From Paenibacillus terricola (GTDB lineage: Bacteria > Bacillota > Bacilli > Paenibacillales > Paenibacillaceae): DNA of 64,000 bases. This document shows, piece after piece, positions 1-9,814 of this stretch (its first letter is position 1; every line of letters begins with the position of its first letter). The notes beneath the pieces are model-generated. The model was given only the letters and a program-made list of their open reading frames with translations. It was not told the DNA's origin and did no database searches. A program made the position numbers and the translations under genes. The DNA lies in contig NZ_JACXZA010000005.1 in assembly GCF_014779765.1 (NCBI RefSeq), forward strand, positions 495,013 to 559,012. The letters run 5' to 3'.

Positions 1-59
1 CCCTCGTACGCTCTATCGGCGTATGAGCCGATTATGCCGTACAATGAAACGCTTCTCTC

Positions 60-2138
60 TTAAATGCTCCATTTGCCGCCTATATCGATGTCGTAATCCG
101 CGCCAGCCGCTACTTCCAGCTCTGCGCAGCCGAGTTCCTTCAAATACGCCACAATTTGCGGAGCGCTCATCGGCCTGCCGAAATAATAGCCTTGTATAAT
201 AAAGCAGCCCGCTTCAGTGAGCAGTTCAACCTGCTCTTCCTCTTCGACGCCTTCAGCCACAATCTCTAGATTGAGCTGCTGCGCAAGCGTAATGATCGTT
301 CGAATAATGGCGCGTCTTGCCGGGATATGACTCTGACTAATGAACAGTCTATCGATCTTAACGGTATCAATCGGGATAAGGTCCAGCGATCCGAGCGACG
401 AATAGCCTGCTCCGAAATCGTCCATCGACGCCTTCACCCCAATCTCACGCAGCTGATTCAACTGCCGGATCACTTCGTTCATGTCATGAATGACGATCGA
501 CTCTGTAATCTCGAGCTCGAGCCGATCCGAAGGTAGCCTAGACTCCTGCAAACATTCCTTCACCATCTCGAACAAAATCTGACTGTCGAACAGCCGCACC
601 GACGTGTTCACCGATACGGTGTACATGCCTAGTCCACTCCGTTCCCAGCCTATACAGTCGCGGCAGGCCTGCCGAAGAACGAAGCGGGACAAGCCAACGA
701 TCATGCCGGTCTCCTCCGCAATCGGGATAAATTCGGACGGCGCTACGATGCCAAGCTCCGGATGATTCCAACGCACCAGCGCCTCGAAGCCAATCGGCCT
801 GCCTAGTCTTGTATCCCACTTGGGCTGATAATGGACAATGAATTGACCACCGTATTCCATCGCTTTGCGAAGATCGTTCTCAAGCTGCATCCGGCGCAGC
901 AACCGCTCTTGGATATCCGGATTGAATAACTCGCTGCGATTCTTGCCCGCTGCCTTCGCCTCATACATCGCTGCATCCGCTGAACGCATCAGCGATGAAC
1001 GATCGCTTCCATGCTCGGGATATAGCGCGATCCCGATACTGCACGAGACGAACAATTCATTACCTTCAATATAGAAGGGTTGATTAATGCGGGACAGAAG
1101 ACGCTGCGCGAGCCGCTGTGCCTGTGTCTGGTCGGCCCCTTCCGCGATGAGCAGAAACTCGTCGCCGCCAATGCGGAACACCATTAGCTGCTTGTTCGCC
1201 AGCGCCTCGAACCGACGGCTTGCATCCAATACGAGCAAGTCGCCGATATCATGTCCAAGCGTATCGTTAATCGATTTGAATTGGTCAATGTCAATGAACA
1301 GAATCGCGCCGCGGCTTGACTGCGATAGGAATGACTCGAATCGACGGCTCAGCTCATACCGATTCGGCAGACCTGTCAACTGATCCTTATATGCCATCCG
1401 TTCCAAGAAAGCACGGTCGATAAACATGGCCCCCCACGAGACGAGTAGGAGGGTTGCTATCGATAGCGTGACGATTCCCAGCAGATAAATGTTATTGTCT
1501 TCGGCTGCATCGGCTATTGAAGGCACGCTGCACCAGAACGTAACAGATGCCATCCCCGTATAGTGCATCCCGCACACGGCAAGTCCCATGAGCACCGCCG
1601 CGACCATTTTGGATAGGAACAAGCCTTGAAGCCCGCTGCGGAACCGGTTCATGATGAAGAGCGCCGCATAGGATACCGCGATCGCAACAAGAACAGATAA
1701 CGTCCAATAGAATGGGTCATAGTTCATCGTTACGCCAGGAATGCTGACAGCCGCCATTCCTATATAATGCATAGCGGATATGCCTGCGCCCATAACTAAG
1801 CCGCCGATTGCAATTCGTCCCAATCGGATCTGCTCACGCTGCGTAATATAGAACGCAATGAACGAGGCGAATATGCTGGCTAACATCGACAGGGCCGTTG
1901 GCTCCGCATCGAACGTTATAGGCAAATTCAAATGGAAGGCCAGCATACCGACAAAATGCATCGACCATATGCCGCTGCCCATTACGATAGCTCCCGATGC
2001 AATCCAGCCCCATCTTGACCGCCCGCGCGACCGCCAGACCCGTCCGATCATATTAAGTGCCGAGAAAGAAGACAATGTGGCGATGAGGAACGATAATAGT
2101 ACAATTCCAATGTTGTAAGTTCCATGAAGCATGACCAT
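60..2138 (-). CDS. MHYT-GGDEF-EAL cyclic-di-GMP signalling protein
   Basis: A 692-residue membrane protein that probably makes and/or degrades cyclic di-GMP. The first ~245 residues form about seven membrane helices carrying three MHYT-type motifs (SMHFVGM, AMHYIGM, GMHYTGM), a fold proposed to bind metal and sense oxygen, CO or NO. A GGDEF domain follows with an intact GGDEF signature (RIGGDEFLL), then an EAL domain with an intact EALVRW signature and the usual downstream acidic residues (DDFGAGYSSL). Both catalytic motifs are kept, so either activity is possible. The ATG start at 2138 follows a GGAGGAC ribosome site. It is monocistronic and stands back to back with nothing related; the next gene leftward is outside the window. 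A second GGDEF-EAL protein lies at 12.6-15.2 kb with a different sensor. The family call is firm; the signal sensed is not known. Confidence 0.95.
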   Translation of the reverse strand: MVMLHGTYNIGIVLLSFLIATLSSFSALNMIGRVWRSRGRSRWGWIASGAIVMGSGIWSMHFVGMLAFHLNLPITFDAEPTALSMLASIFASFIAFYITQREQIRLGRIAIGGLVMGAGISAMHYIGMAAVSIPGVTMNYDPFYWTLSVLVAIAVSYAALFIMNRFRSGLQGLFLSKMVAAVLMGLAVCGMHYTGMASVTFWCSVPSIADAAEDNNIYLLGIVTLSIATLLLVSWGAMFIDRAFLERMAYKDQLTGLPNRYELSRRFESFLSQSSRGAILFIDIDQFKSINDTLGHDIGDLLVLDASRRFEALANKQLMVFRIGGDEFLLIAEGADQTQAQRLAQRLLSRINQPFYIEGNELFVSCSIGIALYPEHGSDRSSLMRSADAAMYEAKAAGKNRSELFNPDIQERLLRRMQLENDLRKAMEYGGQFIVHYQPKWDTRLGRPIGFEALVRWNHPELGIVAPSEFIPIAEETGMIVGLSRFVLRQACRDCIGWERSGLGMYTVSVNTSVRLFDSQILFEMVKECLQESRLPSDRLELEITESIVIHDMNEVIRQLNQLREIGVKASMDDFGAGYSSLGSLDLIPIDTVKIDRLFISQSHIPARRAIIRTIITLAQQLNLEIVAEGVEEEEQVELLTEAGCFIIQGYYFGRPMSAPQIVAYLKELGCAELEVAAGADYDIDIGGKWSI

Positions 2139-2169
2139 AGAATGTCCTCCGATGCCGTATCCGTTACAA

Positions 2170-2194
2170 ACATAAGTCTTATGTCTTGATTATA
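2170..2194 (-). promoter_or_regulatory. Promoter -10 with 15-bp palindrome before the MHYT gene
   Basis: On the minus strand a TATAAT hexamer (2189-2194) is followed at the expected start point by the perfect palindrome ACATAAGTCTTATGT (2170-2184). No good -35 hexamer is seen 17 bases upstream. The palindrome lies 32-46 bases before the ATG, a position typical of a repressor operator. The regulator is unknown. Confidence 0.4.
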
Positions 2195-2359
2195 CACGGA
2201 CTATCGTCGGTGGACATCTACTTTTATCCTATAATGGTCACATATTCCCCCTATTAGAGGTTGTCAAAAAAAGTCGTCTTTTGATCGCGAAGCAACTCCA
2301 GGCGCTCATTCGACATCGAATCTTACGTTCACCTTCGAATTAGAGGTCGTGTGCACGCA

Positions 2360-2758
2360 CTATGGAGCCGATGACAGCAGTTGCTCATATTGTTCGGCTG
2401 TAAGCAACCTCCGCAGCGCATCCAATGCGTCTCCCGACGGTGCGACTTCAACCAGCCAGCCTTCCTCGTAAGGCTGTTCATTGACGAGCTCCGGCGACGC
2501 GTGGAGCTGCCCATTAACTCGTACAATGACGCCATCCAGCGGACTGAACAAGTCCGATACCGTCTTCACCGATTCAATCGTCCCCATCGGCTGCAAAGCA
2601 GCCACGGGCGTGCCGACGGGCGGCACATCCACATAAACGATGTCGCCAAGCAAACACTGTGCATGATCAGTAATGCCGACCCGAATCGCACCATCCTTCG
2701 ACAACGCTGCCCATTCGTGCTCTTCGGTATATCGAAGCCCTTGCCGAATGTCGCTCAT
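2360..2758 (-). CDS. gcvH: Glycine cleavage system H protein
   Basis: A 132-residue lipoyl carrier protein of the glycine cleavage complex, which shuttles the aminomethyl group between the P, T and L proteins. The sequence starts MSDIRQGLRYTEEHEW, typical of the family, and has the lipoylation motif ESVKTVSDL with the modified lysine at residue 65. The ATG at 2758 is preceded by GGGGAGG with good spacing; longer in-frame versions starting at 2884 lack homology and a ribosome site. It is transcribed away from gcvT-gcvPA-gcvPB, and the two starts are only 154 bases apart, so the cluster probably shares a divergent control region. The L protein (dihydrolipoamide dehydrogenase) is not in the window. 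Confidence 0.95.
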   Translation of the reverse strand: MSDIRQGLRYTEEHEWAALSKDGAIRVGITDHAQCLLGDIVYVDVPPVGTPVAALQPMGTIESVKTVSDLFSPLDGVIVRVNGQLHASPELVNEQPYEEGWLVEVAPSGDALDALRRLLTAEQYEQLLSSAP

Positions 2759-2912
2759 GTTCAACAACCTCCCCGCGTATGCATATAGAACAGCTATCCC
2801 TCTGCAGCCGCTTTTACCCCTATGTCTATGTTGAGAACGAGTCGGATAGCCCTTCATAAGCTCGCCCAAACACTGTAGGTTCACCCTAACCCTTACATGA
2901 TGAGGTGATTCG

Positions 2913-4052
2913 ATGACGATGCGCAGACGAACGTCTCTCTATCCGCTCTATCAAGGGCAGCCAAGCGTGCGCTGCATCGATTTCGCGGGCTGGGAACTGC
3001 CCGTGCAGTTCGCCGGCATTGTGAAGGAACATGAAGCTGTGCGTCAGGCCGCGGGTCTGTTTGATGTGTCGCACATGGGCAGATTTGTTGTAACAGGATT
3101 ATTCGCGGAAGCTTACCTCCAGCGACTAACGACGAATGACGTCGCGCAGCTGAAGGATGGCTTCGCGCAATATTCGCTTCTATGCAGCCCCTCCGGCGGC
3201 ATACTCGATGATTTGCTCGTCTATCGGCTGTCAGCCGATCAGTATATGCTCGTCGTGAATGCCGCGAATACCGCCGCCGATCTCGAGTGGCTTCGCGAGC
3301 ATCTGATCGGCGATGTGTCGATACAAGATCGCACCGAGTCGACCGCTCTTCTTGCCCTTCAAGGTCCTAGTGCTGAAGAAATTCTAATCGAAGCTTCGGG
3401 GCCCTATGCCAATGACCATTTACCGATTACATCGCTCGCTCCATTCCAATTCAAAGCCGACGTGACGATCGCCGGAGCTTCGGTGCTTGTCTCTCGCACT
3501 GGCTATACAGGCGAAGACGGCTTCGAGCTCTATGCGCGCGCGGAGGATGCCACTGAATTGTGGCGCGCTCTGCTGCAGGCGGGTGCAAGCGCAGGTTTGC
3601 AGCCGGCAGGACTCGGCGCGCGGGATACTTTGCGATTGGAGGCAAAGCTGCCGCTGCACGGCCATGAGCTATCCGCTTCGATCACGCCGCTGGAGGCCGG
3701 ACTTCGCGCATTCGTGAAGTTTGATAAGGGCAGCTTCATCGGTCGCCGTGCGCTGCTGACGCAGCTTGCAGATGGCGGACCATTCCGGAGAGTTGTCGGC
3801 ATTGAAGTGCTTGAGCGCGGCATTCCGCGCAGCGGCTGCGATGTCTATACGAGCAGCGGCGTTCGGGCCGGACATGTTACATCCGGTACCCATTCCCCTA
3901 CGTTGAAACGCAATATCGGCCTTGCCCTGCTCAGCGCGGAGTATGCCGAGACCGGTACGCCGCTTCTTGTTGATATACGCGGAACCCAACATAAAGCGGC
4001 CGTAGTGCCAACACCGTTCTATCGCCGCACCCCGTTCTTGCCAGGGAGGTGA
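2913..4052 (+). CDS. gcvT: Glycine cleavage system T protein (aminomethyltransferase)
   Basis: A 379-residue tetrahydrofolate-dependent aminomethyltransferase that releases ammonia and forms 5,10-methylene-THF from the H-protein-bound aminomethyl group. It begins RTSLYPLYQ and shows the family blocks VSHMGRFVVTG, LTTNDVAQL, NAANTAADLEW and RTGYTGEDGFEL, followed by the C-terminal barrel (IGLALL). Length matches the usual 360-380 residues. A GAGGTGA ribosome site precedes the ATG. Its TGA overlaps the ribosome site of gcvPA, so the three genes are almost certainly one operon with translational coupling. No glycine riboswitch fold was recognised in the short upstream region, unlike the Bacillus subtilis gcvT leader. 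Confidence 0.96.
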   Translation: MTMRRRTSLYPLYQGQPSVRCIDFAGWELPVQFAGIVKEHEAVRQAAGLFDVSHMGRFVVTGLFAEAYLQRLTTNDVAQLKDGFAQYSLLCSPSGGILDDLLVYRLSADQYMLVVNAANTAADLEWLREHLIGDVSIQDRTESTALLALQGPSAEEILIEASGPYANDHLPITSLAPFQFKADVTIAGASVLVSRTGYTGEDGFELYARAEDATELWRALLQAGASAGLQPAGLGARDTLRLEAKLPLHGHELSASITPLEAGLRAFVKFDKGSFIGRRALLTQLADGGPFRRVVGIEVLERGIPRSGCDVYTSSGVRAGHVTSGTHSPTLKRNIGLALLSAEYAETGTPLLVDIRGTQHKAAVVPTPFYRRTPFLPGR

Positions 4053-4057
4053 CGGTT

Positions 4058-5425
4058 ATGTCTTCTTATCGTCACCGTTACTTGCCGATGACCGACCAAG
4101 ATGAAGCTGACATGCTGCAGACGGTCGGAGCAGCATCCATAGACGAATTATTCCGCGATATTCCAGACGCCGTTCGCTATCGCGGGACGCTTCCGGTCTC
4201 AGCGCAGCTCGATGAACCCGCGTTGTGGGCACATCTGCGCGAGCTGGCGGAGCGCAATACGGATGTTTCCCGCTGCATCAGCTTTCTCGGAGCGGGGTTG
4301 TACGACCACCATATTCCCGCCGTCATCGGCCATCTCATATCCCGCTCGGAATTTTATACCGCTTATACGCCCTACCAGCCGGAGATCAGCCAAGGCGAGC
4401 TGCAAGCGATATTCGAATTCCAATCCTATATATGCGAGCTCACCGCAATGCCGGTCGCCAACGCGAGTATGTACGACGGTGCGACCGCGCTCGCGGAAGC
4501 GGGCCTTCTGGCTGCTGGAGCCGTACGCCGCAAGCGCCTTGTCGTATCAAGAGGCGTTCACCCCGAAGCTCGGCAGTTGCTGGCGACTACAGCCCGAGGA
4601 ATTGGCCTCGAGATCATAGAGGTCGATTACATCGCTGCCAATGGATCAACCAATCTAGAGCTGCTGGAGCAGACACTGAACGATCAGACCGCAGCGGTCA
4701 TCATACAGTCGCCGAACTTCTTCGGCTGCATTGAGCGTATCGCTGATATCGCAACGCTTGCCCAAGCGCAAGGCGCACTGCTAGCTGTCAGCGTCAATCC
4801 GCTGTCACTGGGGCTGTTAGAGCCGCCTGGCCGCCTCGGCGCCGACATTGTTGTCGGCGACGCACAGCCGCTTGGCATCCCGCAGTCGTTCGGCGGGCCG
4901 ACCTGCGGCTTCTTCGCCGTCGCCGAGCCGCTCATGCGCCGCATGCCCGGCCGAATTGTCGGCCAGACGGTCGACCGCAGCGGCAAACGCGGCTTCGTGC
5001 TTACGCTTCAGGCACGCGAGCAGCATATCCGTCGCGAGAAAGCGACGTCCAATATCTGCTCGAATCAGGCGCTGCTCGCCTTGTGCGCCGCCGTGTACTT
5101 GTCCGTTATGGGCAAGCAAGGCATCCAAGAGGCTGCTCTGCTCAATGCGCGCAAGGCGCATTTTGCGGCTTCTGCTGCCGCTTCGGTTCCAGGCTATTCC
5201 ATGCCGATGGCCGCCCCTTTCTTCAATGAATTCGTCCTCCGTCTCCCAGACAAACTCTCTTATGCAGCACTAAGCGAACGTTTATGGAGCGACGGCATTC
5301 TGGCCGGCTATGACCTGGAACAGTCCTATCCCGAACTGGCAGGCCATATGCTCCTTGCAGTGACGGAGAAACGAACGCGCGCAGACATCGATCGTCTGCT
5401 GGCGCGATTGGAGGAATACGCATGA
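4058..5425 (+). CDS. gcvPA: Glycine dehydrogenase (decarboxylating) subunit 1
   Basis: A 455-residue N-terminal-half subunit of the split P protein, the pyridoxal-phosphate glycine decarboxylase of the cleavage complex. Recognisable blocks are [48 protein letters not shown] and [11 protein letters not shown], with the end of the domain at [18 protein letters not shown]. The ATG at 4058 is chosen because GGGAGGT sits seven bases before it; a GTG nine bases further upstream overlaps that ribosome site. The gene starts just after the gcvT stop and overlaps gcvPB by four bases (ATGA). This half lacks the PLP lysine, which is in GcvPB, as expected for the two-subunit form. Confidence 0.95.
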   Translation: MSSYRHRYLPMTDQDEADMLQTVGAASIDELFRDIPDAVRYRGTLPVSAQLDEPALWAHLRELAERNTDVSRCISFLGAGLYDHHIPAVIGHLISRSEFYTAYTPYQPEISQGELQAIFEFQSYICELTAMPVANASMYDGATALAEAGLLAAGAVRRKRLVVSRGVHPEARQLLATTARGIGLEIIEVDYIAANGSTNLELLEQTLNDQTAAVIIQSPNFFGCIERIADIATLAQAQGALLAVSVNPLSLGLLEPPGRLGADIVVGDAQPLGIPQSFGGPTCGFFAVAEPLMRRMPGRIVGQTVDRSGKRGFVLTLQAREQHIRREKATSNICSNQALLALCAAVYLSVMGKQGIQEAALLNARKAHFAASAAASVPGYSMPMAAPFFNEFVLRLPDKLSYAALSERLWSDGILAGYDLEQSYPELAGHMLLAVTEKRTRADIDRLLARLEEYA

Positions 5426-6903
5426 ACGGTAACCAGCCTGTATCGGGTAGCGGCGGACAGCCGTTTATTTTCGACCGGAGCAAACCAGGCCGCATCGCCT
5501 ACTCCCTGCCCGACTGCGATGTGCGCGAGCTGCCTGCCGAACAGCTTATCCCCGCCGAACTGCTACGGACAGTCCCGGCTTCGCTGCCCGAGGTGTACGA
5601 GGTCGATGTGGTCCGTCATTATACGGCGTTGTCTCGGCGTAACTTCGGCGTCGATAACGGCTTCTATCCGCTTGGCTCCTGCACGATGAAATATAACCCG
5701 AAGCTGAACGAAGATGCAGCCAAGCTGCCAGGCTTCGCAAGCATTCATCCCTATCAGCCAGCAACCACTGTGCAAGGCGCACTCGAACTGCTATTTACGC
5801 TTCAAAATGATCTCGCCGCCATTACCGGCATGGACAGCGTAACGTTACAACCCGCAGCAGGCGCACATGGCGAATGGACCGGCCTCATGATTATTCGCGC
5901 TTACCATGAGAGCCGCGGCGAGCAGCGGACGAAGGTGCTCGTTCCCGATTCGTCGCACGGCACGAACCCCGCCAGCGCAGCTGCTGCTGGCTATACAACC
6001 GTAACGATCAAATCGGACGCGCGCGGTCTGGTTGATCTCGATGCTCTTCGCGCCGCGGCGGGTCCGGATACAGCAGCGCTGATGCTGACGAATCCGAACA
6101 CGCTTGGCTTGTTCGAGTCCCATATTGAAGAGATCGCAGCGATCGTCCATCGAGCCGGCGGCTTGCTCTATTACGATGGCGCGAATGCGAATGCGATCAT
6201 GGGGATCGCTCGTCCCGGCGACATGGGGTTCGACGTCGTCCATCTGAATTTGCACAAAACCATGAGCACCCCGCACGGCGGCGGCGGTCCCGGCGCTGGA
6301 CCCGTTGGCGTGAAACAGTTGCTGGAACCTTTTCTGCCGAAGCCTCTTATTGTCTGTCATCCAGTTGGGACTTATGGCTATGACGATAATCGCCCGCACT
6401 CGATTGGCCGGATCAAGCCGTTCCACGGCAATTTCGGCATTCTGGTGCGGGCGTACGCATATATTCGTTCTTATGGCCCGATCGGGCTTCGACGCGTGTC
6501 GGAATGCGCGGTACTGAACGCGAACTATCTATTGAGCCGGCTGAGCACTGCATATGATGTGCCGTATCCGGGTTTGTGCAAGCACGAGTTCGTCCTATCG
6601 GGCGCAAGACAGAAGGCGCTTGGCATACGCACGCTCGACATGGCGAAGCGGCTGCTCGACTTCGGCATTCATCCGCCGACGATTTATTTTCCGCTTATCG
6701 TAGAAGAAACCATGATGATTGAGCCAACGGAAACCGAGAGCAAGGAAACGCTCGATGCGTTCGTCGATGCAATGCTGCAGGTCGCATGGGAAGCGGAGCA
6801 TTCCCCCGAGACGATTCTGCAAGCGCCGAGCACGACGGTCGTGAGCCGGCTGGATGAGGCTCTCGCCGCACGTCGGCCGATCCTGCACTGCGACTGCGAT
6901 TAA
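5422..6903 (+). CDS. gcvPB: Glycine dehydrogenase (decarboxylating) subunit 2
   Basis: A 493-residue C-terminal-half subunit of the split glycine decarboxylase. It carries the cofactor site: [20 protein letters not shown], with the PLP-binding lysine at residue 279. Other family blocks are [31 protein letters not shown] and [12 protein letters not shown]. The ATG overlaps the gcvPA stop as ATGA, so the two subunits are probably made in equal amounts. It is the last gene of the gcvT operon: 274 bases with a separate promoter follow before the next gene. No clear rho-independent terminator was found directly after the stop codon. Confidence 0.96.
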   Translation: MNGNQPVSGSGGQPFIFDRSKPGRIAYSLPDCDVRELPAEQLIPAELLRTVPASLPEVYEVDVVRHYTALSRRNFGVDNGFYPLGSCTMKYNPKLNEDAAKLPGFASIHPYQPATTVQGALELLFTLQNDLAAITGMDSVTLQPAAGAHGEWTGLMIIRAYHESRGEQRTKVLVPDSSHGTNPASAAAAGYTTVTIKSDARGLVDLDALRAAAGPDTAALMLTNPNTLGLFESHIEEIAAIVHRAGGLLYYDGANANAIMGIARPGDMGFDVVHLNLHKTMSTPHGGGGPGAGPVGVKQLLEPFLPKPLIVCHPVGTYGYDDNRPHSIGRIKPFHGNFGILVRAYAYIRSYGPIGLRRVSECAVLNANYLLSRLSTAYDVPYPGLCKHEFVLSGARQKALGIRTLDMAKRLLDFGIHPPTIYFPLIVEETMMIEPTETESKETLDAFVDAMLQVAWEAEHSPETILQAPSTTVVSRLDEALAARRPILHCDCD

Positions 6904-6974
6904 CCGGCGATCTTGTCGAATCGGACCGCTTGGTCGAATAAGAAGGCCAGTTCAAATCCTAGACCTTGATCGCA

Positions 6975-7003
6975 TTGAACCGACGTCCAAACAGACGTAT
7001 AAT
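6975..7003 (+). promoter_or_regulatory. Sigma-A-type promoter of the LtaS-like gene
   Basis: TTGAAC (6975-6980), a 17-base spacer and TATAAT (6998-7003) make a near-consensus vegetative promoter. Transcription would begin near 7010, giving an unusually long leader of about 168 bases before the GTG at 7178. No known riboswitch fold was recognised in that leader. Confidence 0.65.
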
Positions 7004-7177
7004 CAACCTATCTAATTGGAAATTACAGGTGGTTTAGCTATTACATTCTTCGATCAGCGTTGCACTGTCAGCCGCGACAAATAATTCGAGTTGTAAATGA
7101 CCGTCCAAATCGCTAAACTTAGTACTTGGTTGTTACTTGATTGTTAACGTTGACGTAAGATCGGAGAGTGTCAGAAA

Positions 7178-9079
7178 GTGAATCGCACTTGGAAGACGTG
7201 GCTGTGGAGTCCGTTCGTAGTTTTTACCGTAATTATGACCTTGAAGTTCTATATGTCCTGGAATGTCATCTATGACATCGGATTCAGCTGGAAGCCACTG
7301 CTCACCGAGCTGCCGATCATTTGGGCCATCTTCGCTGTCATTGAACTGCTGGCGTCCAAACGCAAGCTTGGCATTTATTTATTCGTGAACTTATTGCTGA
7401 CAGCAGTTTATTTTGCCGTCATTATGTACTACAAATATTTTGGCATCATCGTTACGTATCATGCGCTTGCACAAGTCGGGCAGGTAGGCGAAGTGAAGGG
7501 CAGCGTATTCCAGCTCATGCATGCATCGTTCCTGCTTATCTTTATCGACATCGTACTCATCGGACTTGCGCTGACCTTCTATCGCCGCTTCCGCGGTTGG
7601 GCCAAGCTGTCTGCTGTACGAGTGCCAATCATCGCACCGGCTGTACTGTTGGTTATCGCTATCGCCTGTTCCGTCCTTACGATCTGGAAACACGACAGCG
7701 TGCTGAATGAAGTGCGTCAGACGGAAGAGATGGGCATTATCAATTATGAGTTGTACAAAATTGTTCGAACGAGCGACGCGGAACGCACCCTTCCGGTTGC
7801 AGAAGTTACTCGTTCGGCTATTGATGAGCTGAAAGGCTGGACACCAACGACAGCCACCCCTGCCCACTGGGCGGAGGCGAAAGGCCGTAACGTTATCGTC
7901 ATTCAGCTTGAAGCATTCCAGAACTTCTTGATTGGTTTGAATGTGGAAGGCCAAGAGGTAACGCCCGTGTTGAACCAATTGAAGGCGGAAGGCGTATACT
8001 TCAATCATATGTTCCAGATGGCTGGACAAGGCAATACATCCGACGCCGAGTTTATTACGAACACTTCGTTCTACGTGCCGCCTGTCGGCGCTGCGACGGA
8101 TGAATATATCAATTATTCGCTTCCTTCCCTGCCGAAACGGTTCAAGGATGCGGGTTATTTGACTGCAACGTTCCATACGAACGATGTGAAGTTCTGGCAT
8201 CGGGATGAAATGTATCCGGCGCTTGGCTTCGACTATTACTACGATAAGTCGTGGTACGGCGAGGACGATACGATTGCGTTCGGCTCGTCCGATAAGATTC
8301 TGTATGACAAGGCGATTGGCGAAATTGCTGACATTAATAAGTCCGGCAAGTCTGTGTATGCGAACATTATCTCGATGTCTTCGCATCATCCGTTCAACTT
8401 CCTGCCGGAATCGATGCCGAAGCTGAAGCTGCCTGAGAAGTACGAAGGCTCTTTCGCTGGCAACTACATTCAATCCGAGCATTATGCGGATGAAGCGCTG
8501 GGCGTTCTGATTAACAAGATGAAAGAGTCCGGCATTTGGGACAACAGCGTACTCGTCATCTATGGCGACCACATGGGATTGCCGGTTTACTCGCTTGATG
8601 ATACCGACCGCGAGCTGCTTGATTCGGTGCTCGGCAAGCCATATAGCTATTCAAACATGCTGAATATTCCACTGCTCGTCGTTGCGCCTGGCCTGCTCGA
8701 GTCTGAGGTTCGTACGCAGACAGCTGGTCAGATCGACATTATGCCGACGATTGCCAACTTGGCGGGATTGTCGCTCAAGGATGATATTTATTTTGGCCAA
8801 GACTTGTTGAATCATACGAGTAACCTGCTGCCTGAACGTTATTACCTGCCTTCTGGCTCGCTTATTGGCGATAAGAGTATTTTCGTTCCTGGCGAACAGT
8901 ACAAAGACGGTGTCGTTTATCCGCTGCCGGCTGACCCGGATGCACCTGAATATCCGACTGCCGATGAGTTCAATCGTGCGCTTCGCCTGCTGAAGATGTC
9001 TAACAGCTATATCAAGTCCCTCCCGCCTGTGGATGGACATACAGAACCAGGCGCAACGCGTACGACATCACAGAAATAA
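7178..9079 (+). CDS. LtaS-family lipoteichoic acid synthase / sulfatase-like phosphotransferase
   Basis: A 633-residue membrane enzyme expected to polymerise or transfer glycerol-phosphate from phosphatidylglycerol onto a glycolipid at the outer face of the membrane. About five N-terminal helices (to about residue 180) are followed by an extracellular sulfatase-fold domain. Visible catalytic features are the nucleophile threonine in GQGNTSDAEF (about residue 287), the SMSSHHPF histidines and the IYGDHMG metal-binding block. The order and length match LtaS/YfnI/YqgS-type proteins. The start is GTG, nine bases after GGAGAG. A good promoter lies at 6975-7003. The PAP2-family gene follows after 14 bases, so the two are probably co-transcribed. 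Which of the several LtaS paralogue roles it fills (main synthase, primase or stress synthase) cannot be told from sequence. Confidence 0.92.
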   Translation: MNRTWKTWLWSPFVVFTVIMTLKFYMSWNVIYDIGFSWKPLLTELPIIWAIFAVIELLASKRKLGIYLFVNLLLTAVYFAVIMYYKYFGIIVTYHALAQVGQVGEVKGSVFQLMHASFLLIFIDIVLIGLALTFYRRFRGWAKLSAVRVPIIAPAVLLVIAIACSVLTIWKHDSVLNEVRQTEEMGIINYELYKIVRTSDAERTLPVAEVTRSAIDELKGWTPTTATPAHWAEAKGRNVIVIQLEAFQNFLIGLNVEGQEVTPVLNQLKAEGVYFNHMFQMAGQGNTSDAEFITNTSFYVPPVGAATDEYINYSLPSLPKRFKDAGYLTATFHTNDVKFWHRDEMYPALGFDYYYDKSWYGEDDTIAFGSSDKILYDKAIGEIADINKSGKSVYANIISMSSHHPFNFLPESMPKLKLPEKYEGSFAGNYIQSEHYADEALGVLINKMKESGIWDNSVLVIYGDHMGLPVYSLDDTDRELLDSVLGKPYSYSNMLNIPLLVVAPGLLESEVRTQTAGQIDIMPTIANLAGLSLKDDIYFGQDLLNHTSNLLPERYYLPSGSLIGDKSIFVPGEQYKDGVVYPLPADPDAPEYPTADEFNRALRLLKMSNSYIKSLPPVDGHTEPGATRTTSQK

Positions 9080-9093
9080 AGGAGATTTCTTAT

Positions 9094-9762
9094 ATGCACG
9101 CAATTCGAAAGTGGTTCGACCGCGATCGTCTGACGTTCCTGGCTCCGTTGCTGCTGATGCTTGTATTCCCTGTTCTCGGTTACTTGTATAAGGCTTTCAA
9201 CCAGCCGACCGATCAGGTGTACAACTTGGTCACGCCGTTCGATCAGTCGACGCCTTTCCTTAAAGGATTCGCCCTGCCGTACTCGGTCTGGATCGTTTAT
9301 ATTTACATCTGCCTTATTTATTTCTTCTTCAAAGATCGGACATCGTATTATCGCGGTATCGTTCTCTATACGCTGTGCGCGCTGTCCTGCTATATGATTT
9401 ATTCGGTGTTTCAAACGACCGTGCCGCGTCCAGTTGTGGTCGGAGACGATGTTTTCTCGCAACTCATGCGATATATCTATAAGCGGGATCAACCGTTCAA
9501 CTGCTTCCCGAGCATTCACTGCTTCTCCAGCTATCTGATGATCCGCCTGCTGAGCGTTAGTCCGGCTCGGAACAAAGTAAACCGGATTCTGATCTACGGC
9601 ATGTCGACGACGATCATTGCATCGACGCTGTTCGTGAAGCAGCACGTGCTGTGGGACGTTATCGGTGCTGTGACGCTGGTTGAAGTAATGTACCTGCTTG
9701 TGGTGGTGGTTCTGCCGCGCACTGTCGGAGCGAGAGCACGGCAGCGTGGTCTTGATGCTTAA
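9094..9762 (+). CDS. PAP2-superfamily membrane phosphatase / phosphotransferase
   Basis: A 222-residue integral membrane protein with about six helices and the split PAP2 (type 2 phosphatidic acid phosphatase) active site: FPSIHCFSSYL for the central motif, where IH replaces the classical GH, and KQHVLWDVIGA for the last motif with its histidine and aspartate. This variant resembles the PAP2_3 / inositol-phosphotransferase-like branch. AAAGGAGA precedes the ATG. It lies 14 bases after the LtaS-like gene. LTA synthesis releases diacylglycerol, so a lipid phosphatase or phosphotransferase next door may recycle lipid or modify the glycolipid anchor; that link is inference. A strong hairpin terminator lies about 240 bases downstream, after a large structured element. 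Confidence 0.85.
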   Translation: MHAIRKWFDRDRLTFLAPLLLMLVFPVLGYLYKAFNQPTDQVYNLVTPFDQSTPFLKGFALPYSVWIVYIYICLIYFFFKDRTSYYRGIVLYTLCALSCYMIYSVFQTTVPRPVVVGDDVFSQLMRYIYKRDQPFNCFPSIHCFSSYLMIRLLSVSPARNKVNRILIYGMSTTIIASTLFVKQHVLWDVIGAVTLVEVMYLLVVVVLPRTVGARARQRGLDA

Positions 9763-9814
9763 GGGTGAAAGCCTGAGCTTAAACTACTGTTACAAAAGGC
9801 CTGGTTCACTCCGT

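Noticed and set aside
2245-2359. Possible insertion-sequence or repeat remnant (AGGTTGTCAAAAAAAGTC region)
   Set aside because: There is a weak TCAAAAG/CTTTTTTTGA hairpin that may end gcvH, but no inverted ends, no target duplication and no transposase fragment.
2759-2912. Glycine riboswitch before gcvT
   Set aside because: No aptamer core motifs were found by eye on either strand and the space is short.
7391-8572. 393-codon minus-strand frame opposite the LtaS-like gene
   Set aside because: Antisense shadow; no ribosome site and no recognisable domain.
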